DNA of 64,000 nucleotides from Bacteroidota bacterium (GTDB lineage: Bacteria > Bacteroidota > Bacteroidia > Bacteroidales > Cfx3-03), in contig JACAUB010000001.1 in the NCBI GenBank assembly GCA_013390605.1, forward strand, positions 3,787,080 to 3,851,079. The letters run 5' to 3'. The notes under the pieces are model-generated. The model did no database searches and was not told the DNA's origin. It saw nothing but the letters and a program-made list of their open reading frames with translations. Positions 18,407 through 27,045 of the stretch are shown here, piece after piece. The position numbers were made by a program, and so were the translations under genes. Numbering within the stretch: the stretch's first letter is position 1; each line of letters starts with the position of its first letter.

Positions 18407-19834
18407 ATGATTGGAATATATTTATTTATAGCGTTTTTAATTAGTGGAACGTTGTTTTTTAACCGAAACACCATTCTCAATAACGCGCTGTTAATTGCTT
18501 TTCTGGCATTACAAATTGTCTTTACGGTTTATGAATATAATCACCTGAACATTATCGAACTTCAGTATTTCAGACCGGATGCATTAGGAATTTTGTTGCT
18601 TGCTACATTGAGTATCGTTGCTATTCCTGCCTTCTATCACAGCTATGTATATATTGAGGTCCATCACGAGAAGCCAAGATCAAGAGGCATCTATTATTCA
18701 GCGATGGTGATGTTAATCGCAGCCATTGGTGCAGCTTATCTTTCAAACCACATTGCCGTGACCTGGATCTTTGTAGAAATAACAACTCTTAGCGCATCTG
18801 CACTCATCTATCATCACCGGAATGAACGCTCGCTCGAAGGAACATGGAAATATGTTTTTATTTGTGCTATCAGTGTTACCTTTATTTTCATTGGGATTCT
18901 CTTCTTAAGCATGGCTATGCGTCAGGCGGGATCAACTGATCTTACTTTCGACACACTCCTCAATAAAGCACCTGTTTTGAACCTATTCTGGCTGCGACTA
19001 TCGTTTCTGTTTATTTTTACAGGATTCACAGCTAAACTGGGGTTGGTGCCGATGTATACTGCCGGAATTGATGCGAAGGATAAAGCCCCTGCTCCGGCGG
19101 GTGCGCTTTTTGCTACTGTTTTAATGAACATGGGATTCGTGGGGATCTTTAGAATTTATATCGTCATTGCCCATACCCCTATTCATCAATGGGCCAATAC
19201 AGTCATCATGATCGCTGCATTTCTCTCTGTATTTGTGGCCACGGTTTATATGGTGAAGGTAAAAAATATTAAACGTATGCTGGCCTATTCGGGTATTGAA
19301 CACATGGGACTTGTGATGTTAGGACTGGCAGCTGGAGGTATTGGCTATTATGCAGCTATATTGCATATTATTTTGCATGCCTTCGTAAAATCGAGTCTCT
19401 TCTTTCAGTTTAATCAGATTTACAGAATCTACCAAAGCAAAAGTATTTACGATGTAGGGAACTACTTTAAATATAACAAGACCGGCGCATTGGTTTTGTT
19501 ATTTGGGTTTATTTGTGCGACGGCAATGCCACCGTCAGGACTGTTTATCAGTGAGTTTATGATCTTTAGTTCACTTTTCCAGGCTCATCAACTGGTTATT
19601 CTGATTCTGGTGATGATACTACTCACCATGATTATCTGGGCTTTTGGTAAAACAATATTCAAAATATTATTTACACCTGTTGAAGATTTTGATGACTCAC
19701 ATGTAGTGAAAATCAATCCTGTTCAATCTTTATCGCAGTTTATACTATTAGGACTCTCTATTTACCTGGGGCTAAATCCTCCGGCTGAATTTGTAGCCCT
19801 TATTCATGAAGCTATTAAAAATTTACCTCAGTGA
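18407..19834 (+). CDS. HyfF-like antiporter subunit (NuoN/M-like)
   Basis: This is a 475-residue polytopic protein of the proton-conducting membrane transporter family, shorter than the two HyfB-like proteins and without their C-terminal tail, as expected for HyfF. Key residues are E124 in WIFVEITTLSAS and K210 in FTGFTAKLGLVPM. The characteristic HyfF loop GIDAKDKAPAPAGALFA follows the Lys, and KRMLAYSGIEHMG is present later. This is the third antiporter-like subunit of the complex. The following gene starts at 19836, right after this stop, which suggests coupled translation. Confidence 0.9.
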   Translation: MIGIYLFIAFLISGTLFFNRNTILNNALLIAFLALQIVFTVYEYNHLNIIELQYFRPDALGILLLATLSIVAIPAFYHSYVYIEVHHEKPRSRGIYYSAMVMLIAAIGAAYLSNHIAVTWIFVEITTLSASALIYHHRNERSLEGTWKYVFICAISVTFIFIGILFLSMAMRQAGSTDLTFDTLLNKAPVLNLFWLRLSFLFIFTGFTAKLGLVPMYTAGIDAKDKAPAPAGALFATVLMNMGFVGIFRIYIVIAHTPIHQWANTVIMIAAFLSVFVATVYMVKVKNIKRMLAYSGIEHMGLVMLGLAAGGIGYYAAILHIILHAFVKSSLFFQFNQIYRIYQSKSIYDVGNYFKYNKTGALVLLFGFICATAMPPSGLFISEFMIFSSLFQAHQLVILILVMILLTMIIWAFGKTIFKILFTPVEDFDDSHVVKINPVQSLSQFILLGLSIYLGLNPPAEFVALIHEAIKNLPQ

Positions 19835-19835
19835 T

Positions 19836-21335
19836 ATGAACTATACAACTGTAAAAAATAACGAACGTATTCAGCTATCTGCTATTCCAGTGCTGGAGTA
19901 CGAACTATTTTGGGAGTTAAATGTCCTTTCACTAATGAGTGAAGAACACAATCATTGTGTAAACTACTTTGGATTTCCATATGAAGGTAAAATAAAACTC
20001 ATTTGTTGCATTGCCAATGATGAAGCCCATAACATATACGTTTCGTCGAGTGTTGTAAATGCATATACACATTATCCCTCATTCTCATCACACATCCTCG
20101 CTTTTGAGAAGTTCGAACGCGAGATCCATGAAAATTTTGGTGTTCAATATAATAATCATCCCTGGCTAAAACCTGTCCGTTATGCAAAGAACAGAGCCAA
20201 TCAGGATGAAACCATTGCCAACTACCCTTTCTATTCCATCGCCAGCGAGGAACTGCATGAGGTTGGAGTTGGCCCTATCCATGCGGGTATTATTGAGCCT
20301 GGCCACTTTCGTTTTATTTGTAACGGAGAACAAATTTTACATCTGGAGATACAACTAGGGTACCAGCACCGTGGTGTTGAACAACTTTTTCTGAAGAAAG
20401 AGAATCTGCTACAACGAACAATTCTGGCTGAATCTATTGCAGGCGATACTGTTGTTGGACATACTACAGCTTTTGTAAATCTATGGGAAACACTTTGTGG
20501 ATTCGAAGCCGACCGACATCTTCAGTTTTCGAGAACGCTGGCGTTAGAACTTGAACGTGTGGCGGTTCACACTGGTGACCTGAGTGCTATGTGTACTGAT
20601 ATTGCCTACCAGCTGGGAAGTTCTGTATTTGGTCGCCTACGCACACCTATTATCAATTATTTCCAACAATGGTGTGGTAATCGACTGGCTAAAAGCCTCA
20701 TCAGAGCAGGAAAGACAAATTTTTTCTATACTGAAGAGCTTGCCCAAACACTCGTCAAGATACTAGATGCCTACGAACCAGATTTTTTAGAGATGTGTAA
20801 AGAGCTGTTCAGATTGCCAAGTGCCCTTTCACGTTTTGAAAAAACAGGGGTTATAACTCAGGATGATGCCAAGAAATTAGGTACAGTGGGTATGGCTGCC
20901 CGTATGAGTGGAATAAACAGAGACATCAGGGCTTCGCACCCTTACAATTTATATAGGGAAATACAGCATGAACCGATTATAAAGCACCATGGTGATGTCT
21001 ATTCCAGAGCTCAAATCAGAAAAGAGGAGATCATACAGTCTATTGCAAATATTCGGGAGTTATTAAAGAATATACCTGATTATAAACCAGCAACGGCGCC
21101 ACTATCCTCACCAACAGCTAATACATTTGCACTTTCGTTGGTAGAAGGATGGAGAGGAGAGATTTGTCATTGCGCCATTACTGATGAACAGGGAGCGCTG
21201 CAACATTACAAGGTGAAAGATCCTTCGTTTCATAACTGGTTGGCACTTGGATTGGCGGTTAGAAATAATGAAATATCTGACTTTCCAATCTCTAACAAAA
21301 GCTTTGACTTCTCATATTGCGGTCACGATTTATAA
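19836..21335 (+). CDS. HyfG-like NuoCD-type large subunit lacking NiFe ligands (Ehr large subunit)
   Basis: I chose the ATG at 19836 (499 aa), immediately after the HyfF-like stop, over an in-frame ATG 30 bp upstream inside that gene. Residues about 1-120 are a NuoC-like domain (FEREIHENFGVQY with HPWLKPVRY). The rest is the NuoD/HycE-like domain (VGPIHAGIIEPGHF, LGYQHRGVE, and RMSGINRDIRASHP). In HycE the active site needs RVCGIC near the N-terminal side and DPCxxC near the end. Here the first reads SIAGDTVVGH (A202 and T205 where Cys are required) and the second DFSYCGHDL (S493 and G496). No NiFe centre can form, so this is not a hydrogenase. It matches the Ehr concept and probably contacts a quinone-like or other substrate. 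Confidence 0.88.
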   Translation: MNYTTVKNNERIQLSAIPVLEYELFWELNVLSLMSEEHNHCVNYFGFPYEGKIKLICCIANDEAHNIYVSSSVVNAYTHYPSFSSHILAFEKFEREIHENFGVQYNNHPWLKPVRYAKNRANQDETIANYPFYSIASEELHEVGVGPIHAGIIEPGHFRFICNGEQILHLEIQLGYQHRGVEQLFLKKENLLQRTILAESIAGDTVVGHTTAFVNLWETLCGFEADRHLQFSRTLALELERVAVHTGDLSAMCTDIAYQLGSSVFGRLRTPIINYFQQWCGNRLAKSLIRAGKTNFFYTEELAQTLVKILDAYEPDFLEMCKELFRLPSALSRFEKTGVITQDDAKKLGTVGMAARMSGINRDIRASHPYNLYREIQHEPIIKHHGDVYSRAQIRKEEIIQSIANIRELLKNIPDYKPATAPLSSPTANTFALSLVEGWRGEICHCAITDEQGALQHYKVKDPSFHNWLALGLAVRNNEISDFPISNKSFDFSYCGHDL

Positions 21336-21352
21336 TTCTTAATCACTGAATT

Positions 21353-22111
21353 ATGTTTAACAACTTAAAGATACTTTTCCATCAGGGAAAACAATACATA
21401 CCCGATGTAACAAAGGTCGATGTCCCCGGAATATTTAGAGGGAGACCGATAATTACAGCAGCAAAAGTTGATGAAGAGATGCTAATCAATCTTTGCCCTT
21501 TGCAAGCCATTACCGGTTCGCCTGTTTCTATTGATTTAGGCAAATGCAATTTCTGTGGAGAGTGTGCTTTTGCTTTTCCTGAGAAAGTTAGTTTTACGAA
21601 AGATTATAAACTATCATCGAATCAACGTGAAGGATTGATTATTAAAGAGGGAGCCACCAAAACTATTTCGCTAAATGCTGATGTTATTCGAAAAGAGATT
21701 TCGCAATTGTTTAGTCGCTCATTAAAACTACGGCAGATATCTGCAGGAGGTGATAATAGCTGTGAACTAGAACTAAATGCATGTAGCAATGTAAACTTTG
21801 ACATGGGTCGTTTTGGGATAGAGTTTGTAGCTTCACCACGTCATGCTGATGGGATTGTTATAACCGGCCCTATTTCTGAGAATATGGCTGAAGCAGTACA
21901 AATTTGCTATGACGCTACTCCAGATCCCAAAATAGTTATTCTGGCAGGCGTTGATGCAATCAGCGGAGGAATTTTTGCAGATAGTCCTGCCCTAAACAGG
22001 AGCTTTTTGGATAAGTATAATATTGATTTATATGTACCAGGTAATCCTGTTCATCCGCTTACTTTTATCAATGGGGTGTTGGAGTTAATCAGAAAAAGAA
22101 AAAATAACTAA
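21353..22111 (+). CDS. HyfI/NuoB-like small subunit with ferredoxin-like N terminus and missing proximal-cluster cysteines
   Basis: This 252-residue protein combines two parts. Residues about 1-100 resemble the HyfH/NuoI ferredoxin: C48 (NLCPLQAI) plus C65, C68 and C71 (GKCNFCGEC). The CxxxCP Cys of the second motif is F75, so ligands for only one [4Fe-4S] cluster remain. Residues about 128-252 are the HyfI/HycG/NuoB fold (CELELNAC, FGIEFVASPRHADGIVITGP, SGGIFADS). Compared with HycG, three of four proximal-cluster cysteines are replaced (D134, D201, N231) and only C137 remains. The proximal cluster therefore probably cannot assemble in the standard way. It is the last gene of the operon, followed by a strong terminator. 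The electron path through this subunit is an open question. Confidence 0.82.
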   Translation: MFNNLKILFHQGKQYIPDVTKVDVPGIFRGRPIITAAKVDEEMLINLCPLQAITGSPVSIDLGKCNFCGECAFAFPEKVSFTKDYKLSSNQREGLIIKEGATKTISLNADVIRKEISQLFSRSLKLRQISAGGDNSCELELNACSNVNFDMGRFGIEFVASPRHADGIVITGPISENMAEAVQICYDATPDPKIVILAGVDAISGGIFADSPALNRSFLDKYNIDLYVPGNPVHPLTFINGVLELIRKRKNN

Positions 22112-22195
22112 GATTTAAAGTGCTGTCAAAAGAGGTTGTTTCAAAGGAATTTTTATCCCGCTGAGATTTTAATATTTGTGTTCTTCATCAGATAG

Positions 22196-22255
22196 CTCTC
22201 CGAATAAAAAGAGACTGTCTCAAAAGTCTGAAACAGTCTCTTTTTATTCGGAGAG
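22196..22255. terminator. Bidirectional terminator between Ehr operon and tilS
   Basis: The sequence at 22196-22218 is the exact reverse complement of 22233-22255 (23-bp stem, 14-nt loop). Its central AAAAAGAGACTGT/ACAGTCTCTTTTT part supplies a T-run in both directions, ending the plus-strand Ehr operon and the minus-strand tilS. Confidence 0.85.
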
Positions 22256-22391
22256 AAAAGTCTCCTCGCCGGTATTTTGAATGAAGTGAAGAATCACCTA
22301 ATAAATATTCGCTTTAAAAAAGATTCCTTCCTTCTTTCTGAATAACGAGGAGTATCGTTCAAAAAAAAGCAATCGGTTAAAAGTACCTTTC

Positions 22392-23723
22392 TTAGTATCG
22401 CAAGATCTTCAGTATCTCCTGTGTTTGTGGAGTTACCTTAAACCGATCGTCTATACGATAACCAACAACCCATACTATTTCATCATTAGAGGTAAGCACC
22501 CATACTTTCTCCTTATCAGGGATAGAGAGCTTTAGATTGGTCAGAAAATCGCTCAACTTACGTGTTCCTGTCATCCCTAACGGACGAAACCGATCACCTA
22601 TTTTATATCTTCGCAGACATAATGGAAACTTTAGCAGTTTTTGATCAAGCCAGGCAATATGTGACGATGGGTCAATAATTGGCAATTCCTTCCGTTCTAT
22701 TTTAGTAAACGTAAGTGAGATTGGTGTTGTCAAATTAACAACATCGGGATCGAGAAAGATCTCTTCAGGAATGGTTGATGGAACATTAGAAAGGGGCTCA
22801 ATAATCAACACATCTCTATCTTTGATTAGCCGGTGGGTGGGTGAATAAAAGACCTTTCCCGGAATATCATTCAGCACCGAAGTAATCTGTCCCGACGTAG
22901 ACTCATTGAATCCATATGGTTTCAGAAATTCATATAGATAGGTATTGTGTGCTTCAAGATTCATCAATTCATGAATATGAATCAGATCGCAATTATCATA
23001 TTTTTTAACTAACAGATCTCTCTGCCGCTCAATTTGTTTATGATAGATAGTCTCTACATCAGTAATACGACTCAGATTCTCATGAAAGATAGGATTAAAC
23101 GAAGGCTGAAGCTCTTTCAACAAAGGGATGAGATGGTGACGAATACGATTGCGTAAATACTTATCAGAAGCATTGCTGGAGTCTTCGCGATGAGCCAACC
23201 CATTTTCTTTAGCATATTCCTCTATATCGTCTCTCGAGAACGATAATAATGGACGAATAATTCCATCGGTTTCAGGTAGCATTGCTCTTAACCCTGAGAT
23301 TCCTGTCCCCCTAAAGAGATTAATAAAAAAGGTCTCCATCTGGTCGTTCAGGTTATGAGCTATAGCAATTTTATCATATCCCTCTTCGTGAGCCAGCTGT
23401 CTAAACCACTCATAACGAATATCGCGGGCCGCCATCTGAACAGAGATACCCTCACGATCCACTACTTCAAGGGTATCAAAATGCTTTACGAAAAAGGGAA
23501 CGTCTAATTCCTGAGCCAGGTTTTTAACAAAGAGTTCATCACCATCAGATTCTGCTCCCCGCAGATTAAAATTACAATGAGCAAGTGCAAAATGAACACG
23601 TGTGCGACTAAACAGATGGCATAACACTACAGAATCAATGCCACCACTTACAGCAACAAGAATACGATTGCGTGGCGTCATCAATTTATGACTATTTACA
23701 AAATGACGAAATCTTTCAAACAT
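22392..23723 (-). CDS. tilS: tRNA(Ile)-lysidine synthetase
   Basis: This 443-residue enzyme ligates lysine to C34 of the CAU-anticodon tRNA-Ile using ATP, changing its decoding from AUG to AUA. I start it at 23723 (MFERFRHFVNSHKL). A longer frame adds 16 residues with no family resemblance. The PP-loop motif AVSGGIDS lies at residues 24-31, followed by LAHCNFNLRGAESDGDE and IAIAHNLNDQMETFFINLFRGTGISG, both typical of TilS. A C-terminal TilS domain ends the protein (GDRFRPLGMTGTRKLSDFL). It is an essential housekeeping gene unrelated to its neighbours. It lies 56 bp downstream of korB on the same strand and may share that transcript. Confidence 0.95.
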   Translation of the reverse strand: MFERFRHFVNSHKLMTPRNRILVAVSGGIDSVVLCHLFSRTRVHFALAHCNFNLRGAESDGDELFVKNLAQELDVPFFVKHFDTLEVVDREGISVQMAARDIRYEWFRQLAHEEGYDKIAIAHNLNDQMETFFINLFRGTGISGLRAMLPETDGIIRPLLSFSRDDIEEYAKENGLAHREDSSNASDKYLRNRIRHHLIPLLKELQPSFNPIFHENLSRITDVETIYHKQIERQRDLLVKKYDNCDLIHIHELMNLEAHNTYLYEFLKPYGFNESTSGQITSVLNDIPGKVFYSPTHRLIKDRDVLIIEPLSNVPSTIPEEIFLDPDVVNLTTPISLTFTKIERKELPIIDPSSHIAWLDQKLLKFPLCLRRYKIGDRFRPLGMTGTRKLSDFLTNLKLSIPDKEKVWVLTSNDEIVWVVGYRIDDRFKVTPQTQEILKILRY

Positions 23724-23779
23724 GATACAAAGATAATGAAAACGGCACCGTTTAGAGGCGCCGTTTATCAAAAGAAGTA

Positions 23780-24814
23780 TTATTTGATTTCCCAGGTTTC
23801 ACCACTGTTCAACAAGTCATCAACACACCTGATTTTTGTATTATTTTTTCCCATGGTAATTTGGTCCTCAACCATATCATCATACGTAGGATACATTGCT
23901 GAACGGATAACACCCATTGCAACAGGGAAATGAGGAGGCGCCATCTTGGCAAGCATTAAATGAATACCAGGATCATGACTATATTGATCGTGTACAAGAA
24001 TGTCCTTTTCAGTAATTCCATTCTCGCCAATCTTTACGACCTCTAATAAAGTTCCATTTAAGCGAATACCTTTATCTTTTTTTGTTCCAAAGATAACAGG
24101 TTCGCCATGTTTAAGATGTACCTGAAAATCGTCGCGAAGATCTTTAGATGTGATTGCAGCATGTGTTTTATCTGCAAATATGACGCAGTTTTCAAGTATT
24201 TCTATAATAGAAGTGCCATCATGTTTTGCAGCTTCAAACATAACATCAACCATCAACTTTGGGTTATTATCGACTGCACGGGCAAAGAATGTGCCTTGTG
24301 CTCCCAGCACCAACTCACCGGGATTAAAAGGATGCTCAATAGTACCCTGAGGCGATGTCTTGGTAATGCTTCCCATTGGTGTGGTTGGAGAGTACTGTCC
24401 TTTTGTTAAACCATAAATCTGATTGTTAAACAAAAGGATGTTGACGTCGATATTACGACGAATGATGTGAATAAAGTGATTACCTCCAATAGCCATTGAG
24501 TCGCCATCACCAGTTGCCATCCATACACTTAAACGGGGATTAGCTATTTTAACACCTGAGGCAATGGCAGCAGCACGTCCGTGAATACCATGAATACCAT
24601 AGGTGTTAACGTAATATGGAAAGCGCGAAGAGCAACCAATACCTGAAACAAGCATGAAGTTCTCTTTACGGTATCCTATCTTTGGGAATACTTTTTCTAT
24701 GGAGCTTAGAATGGCATGCGCCCCACAACCGGGACACCATTTAACCATTTGGTCGCTTACGAAATCTTCTTTGGTAAGCTCAACCGATGTGCGTTCTATC
24801 GTGTTTTGTATCAT
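23780..24814 (-). CDS. korB: 2-oxoacid:ferredoxin oxidoreductase subunit beta (2-oxoglutarate type)
   Basis: This 344-residue thiamine-diphosphate subunit has cluster-ligating cysteines in KWCPGCGAH (C28, C31) and GIGCSSR. The TPP/Mg motif is GDGDSMAIGGNH followed by NNQIYGLTKGQYSPT. With KorA it catalyses oxidative decarboxylation of 2-oxoglutarate, reducing ferredoxin, or the reverse carboxylation in a reductive TCA branch. It starts one base after the korA stop, so the two are certainly cotranscribed. No separate delta (ferredoxin) subunit is present. The free ferredoxin encoded divergently just upstream of korA is a likely partner. Substrate preference is inferred from similarity to KorB. 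Confidence 0.93.
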   Translation of the reverse strand: MIQNTIERTSVELTKEDFVSDQMVKWCPGCGAHAILSSIEKVFPKIGYRKENFMLVSGIGCSSRFPYYVNTYGIHGIHGRAAAIASGVKIANPRLSVWMATGDGDSMAIGGNHFIHIIRRNIDVNILLFNNQIYGLTKGQYSPTTPMGSITKTSPQGTIEHPFNPGELVLGAQGTFFARAVDNNPKLMVDVMFEAAKHDGTSIIEILENCVIFADKTHAAITSKDLRDDFQVHLKHGEPVIFGTKKDKGIRLNGTLLEVVKIGENGITEKDILVHDQYSHDPGIHLMLAKMAPPHFPVAMGVIRSAMYPTYDDMVEDQITMGKNNTKIRCVDDLLNSGETWEIK

Positions 24815-24815
24815 C

Positions 24816-26666
24816 TTACTTCTCCTCCAGCAATTGGTTAAACTTATTGGTAAGTTCTGAAACCATGAATGGCAAACCTTGTACTTTGTTAAACTGCGTA
24901 TACTTGAAATCAGGATGTGTCATCCGGAGATATCCAACAAACTGACCCATATTTAGTTCGCAAACTACAATTTTTTTATAGCGACTCAGTACTTCGCTTG
25001 TATTGCGTGGCAAAGGCATGATGTATTTGAAGTGAGCATGGGCAATCTTTTTGCCTTCAGCTTGGATCTCTCTAATTGCGGTATGAACAGTACCTTTGGT
25101 ACCACCCCAACTTACAACCAATAGATCAGCATCAACATCTCCCTCTACTTCTTGTTCAGGAACGAAATTAGCTACCTTATCAACCTTACCTTGTCGTAAA
25201 CTTATCATCAACTGATGGTTTGCAGGGTCGGTAGTGATATTGCCGGTGATATTCTCTTTTTCGAGTCCTCCTACACGATGACGAAGGCCATCTGTTCCGG
25301 GGAGAGCCCACTGACGAACAAGGGTTTCAGAATCGCGTTTATACGGCTTATATTCAGGATCGTTGGGTTCTGCAATAGGTGGGTTAATAGCAGAAAGGTC
25401 GTATACTCTGGGAATACGAAATAACTCTGAACCATTTCCTTGCTGTCCATCAGTAAGAAGGATAACCGGAGTCATATGTTCCATTGCAATCTTCGAAGCT
25501 TCATATGCTGAATAGAAACAATCGACTGGAGAACTTGAAGCCATTACAACGGCAGGACATTCACCATTTCGACCATATAATGCTTGCAGAAGGTCACTTT
25601 GTTCGCTTTTAGTTGGTAGTCCGGTAGAAGGACCGCCACGTTGAACATTTACAATAACCAAGGGTAATTCAATCATTACTGCCAGACCAATAGCTTCGCT
25701 TTTTAAAGAGAATCCAGGACCTGAGGTCGTAGTGATTGCCAGTGAACCGGTATAGCTTGCACCGATAGCTGAACAGATACCAGCAATTTCATCTTCGGCC
25801 TGGAATACTTTTGCACCGAGTGATTTATGTTTAGCTAACTCCTGCAGAATATCTGTTGCAGGGGTTATGGGATATGATCCAAGGAAAAGTGGGCGTCCGG
25901 AACGCTCTGATGCAGCTAAGAAACCCCATGCAGTGGCAATATTACCAGTAATATTGCGGTACCTTCCTTTTTCAATCTCTTTTGTAGGCTGAACTCGATA
26001 GGTGGGTAGCGCCTCAATAGTATCGGCGTAGCTGTAACCAGCCTCAATAACAATTTTATTTCCAGCTATACTTTGTGGTTTAGATTTAAATCTTTGTGCC
26101 AAAATCTCCTCGGTAGTAGCCACATTCCAATTAAAGAGATGACAGATAATGCCCAGCGCAAACATATTTCTGCTTTTTTCAGCAGTCTTGGCATCAAGAT
26201 TAAGCTTAACCAACGCCTCCTTGGTCATACTGGTTATTGGAGCTCTAACAACATTAAATGCCGAGAGTGTAGTATCATGCAATGGATTAGTACTGTAACC
26301 TGCCTTGGAGATGGTTTCATCGTCAAACGAATCAGCATCAACAATAATAGTAGCTCCAGTTTTAGCCCATTTCAAATTAGCCTTTAAAGAAGCAGGGTTC
26401 ATCGCAACGAGGACATCGCATAAATCACCGGAGGTATGAATTTTATTGTGTCCAATATGAACCTGGTAGCCCGATACACCGGCAACAGTGTTGTGAGGAG
26501 CACGTATTTCGGCAGGGTAATCGGGATAAGTTGCCAGATCGTTACCGGCAAGAGCAGCTGTATCGGAGAAGAGAGTGCCTGTAAGTTGCATTCCGTCACC
26601 GGAATCACCTACAAACTTCACGACAACGTCATCCCTTTCGATTATATTCTTATTCTTACTTACCAT
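24816..26666 (-). CDS. korA: 2-oxoacid:acceptor oxidoreductase subunit alpha (gamma-alpha fusion, KorA)
   Basis: This 616-residue protein has an N-terminal gamma domain (about 10-190: VKFVGDSGDGMQLTGTLFSD, PAEIRAPHNTVAGVSGYQVH) fused to the alpha domain (about 240-600: GSYPITPATDIL, AEDEIAGICSAIGASYTG, TTSGPGFSLKSEAIG, RGGPSTGLPTKSEQSDL). The TGLPTKSEQSDLLQALYGRNGE block is characteristic of the KorA branch rather than pyruvate enzymes. It binds the 2-oxoacid and CoA and, with KorB, forms the cytoplasmic oxidoreductase that reduces ferredoxin. It is first in the korA-korB order, with a good promoter upstream. The ferredoxin gene is divergent. Confidence 0.93.
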   Translation of the reverse strand: MVSKNKNIIERDDVVVKFVGDSGDGMQLTGTLFSDTAALAGNDLATYPDYPAEIRAPHNTVAGVSGYQVHIGHNKIHTSGDLCDVLVAMNPASLKANLKWAKTGATIIVDADSFDDETISKAGYSTNPLHDTTLSAFNVVRAPITSMTKEALVKLNLDAKTAEKSRNMFALGIICHLFNWNVATTEEILAQRFKSKPQSIAGNKIVIEAGYSYADTIEALPTYRVQPTKEIEKGRYRNITGNIATAWGFLAASERSGRPLFLGSYPITPATDILQELAKHKSLGAKVFQAEDEIAGICSAIGASYTGSLAITTTSGPGFSLKSEAIGLAVMIELPLVIVNVQRGGPSTGLPTKSEQSDLLQALYGRNGECPAVVMASSSPVDCFYSAYEASKIAMEHMTPVILLTDGQQGNGSELFRIPRVYDLSAINPPIAEPNDPEYKPYKRDSETLVRQWALPGTDGLRHRVGGLEKENITGNITTDPANHQLMISLRQGKVDKVANFVPEQEVEGDVDADLLVVSWGGTKGTVHTAIREIQAEGKKIAHAHFKYIMPLPRNTSEVLSRYKKIVVCELNMGQFVGYLRMTHPDFKYTQFNKVQGLPFMVSELTNKFNQLLEEK

Positions 26667-26691
26667 AGATATTTTTATTAAATTGGTACTG

Positions 26692-26720
26692 CAAAGGTAT
26701 ATGTTTTCTCGAAAGCAACA
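26692..26720 (-). promoter_or_regulatory. Promoter upstream of korAB
   Basis: Read on the minus strand, TACCTTTG (26699-26692) fits the Bacteroidota -7 consensus and lies 26 bp before the korA start. A TTGC about 16 bp further upstream may be the -33 element. The -7 match is good and the -33 match is partial. Confidence 0.5.
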
Positions 26721-26994
26721 TCTGAATCCGCCCTTTTATATACAGTCCAAATTACTTTAGACAGATTCTAATTTTGTTACCATATACATCTATATACCTG
26801 AAATTTAAGCAGATTTTTTTTCTCCATATTTAAGACGACAAAACCAAATGGAAAATAAGAACGAAAAACAGCTATAACTTATCATAATATTTTAAAAAGA
26901 AGCTAAATTTGAAAGGATATACATGAACCAAAATAGCTTATTTAGAATTTAAAAAAATTAACTCTACATGTTCAGTTTACAACTTGGATTGGGT

Positions 26995-27002
26995 TATATT
27001 TG
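26995..27002 (+). promoter_or_regulatory. -7 box upstream of the ferredoxin gene
   Basis: TATATTTG matches TAnnTTTG and lies 44 bp before the ferredoxin start at 27046. The upstream -33 element is not clear. Confidence 0.4.
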
Positions 27003-27045
27003 CAAAAGATTAAACAAAAATTATTAACAATAAAAATCTGAAACC

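Noticed and set aside
19806..19835. Upstream start for the HyfG-like gene
   Set aside because: It would overlap the HyfF-like gene by 29 bp and add ten residues lacking similarity. The ATG at 19836 directly follows the preceding stop.
12796..22111. Annotation as hydrogenase-4 or formate hydrogenlyase
   Set aside because: The large subunit lacks both CxxC motifs needed for NiFe, the small subunit lacks three proximal-cluster cysteines, and no formate dehydrogenase or maturation gene is present.
12796..22111. Annotation as respiratory complex I (Nuo)
   Set aside because: Gene order and lengths follow Hyf (HyfB tails, HyfE, HyfF). NuoA, NuoJ and NuoEFG-like genes are absent, and the small subunit lacks the N2-cluster cysteines that complex I keeps.
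22112..22195. Possible small gene after the Ehr operon
   Set aside because: No start codon with a meaningful frame is present. The stretch only leads into the terminator.
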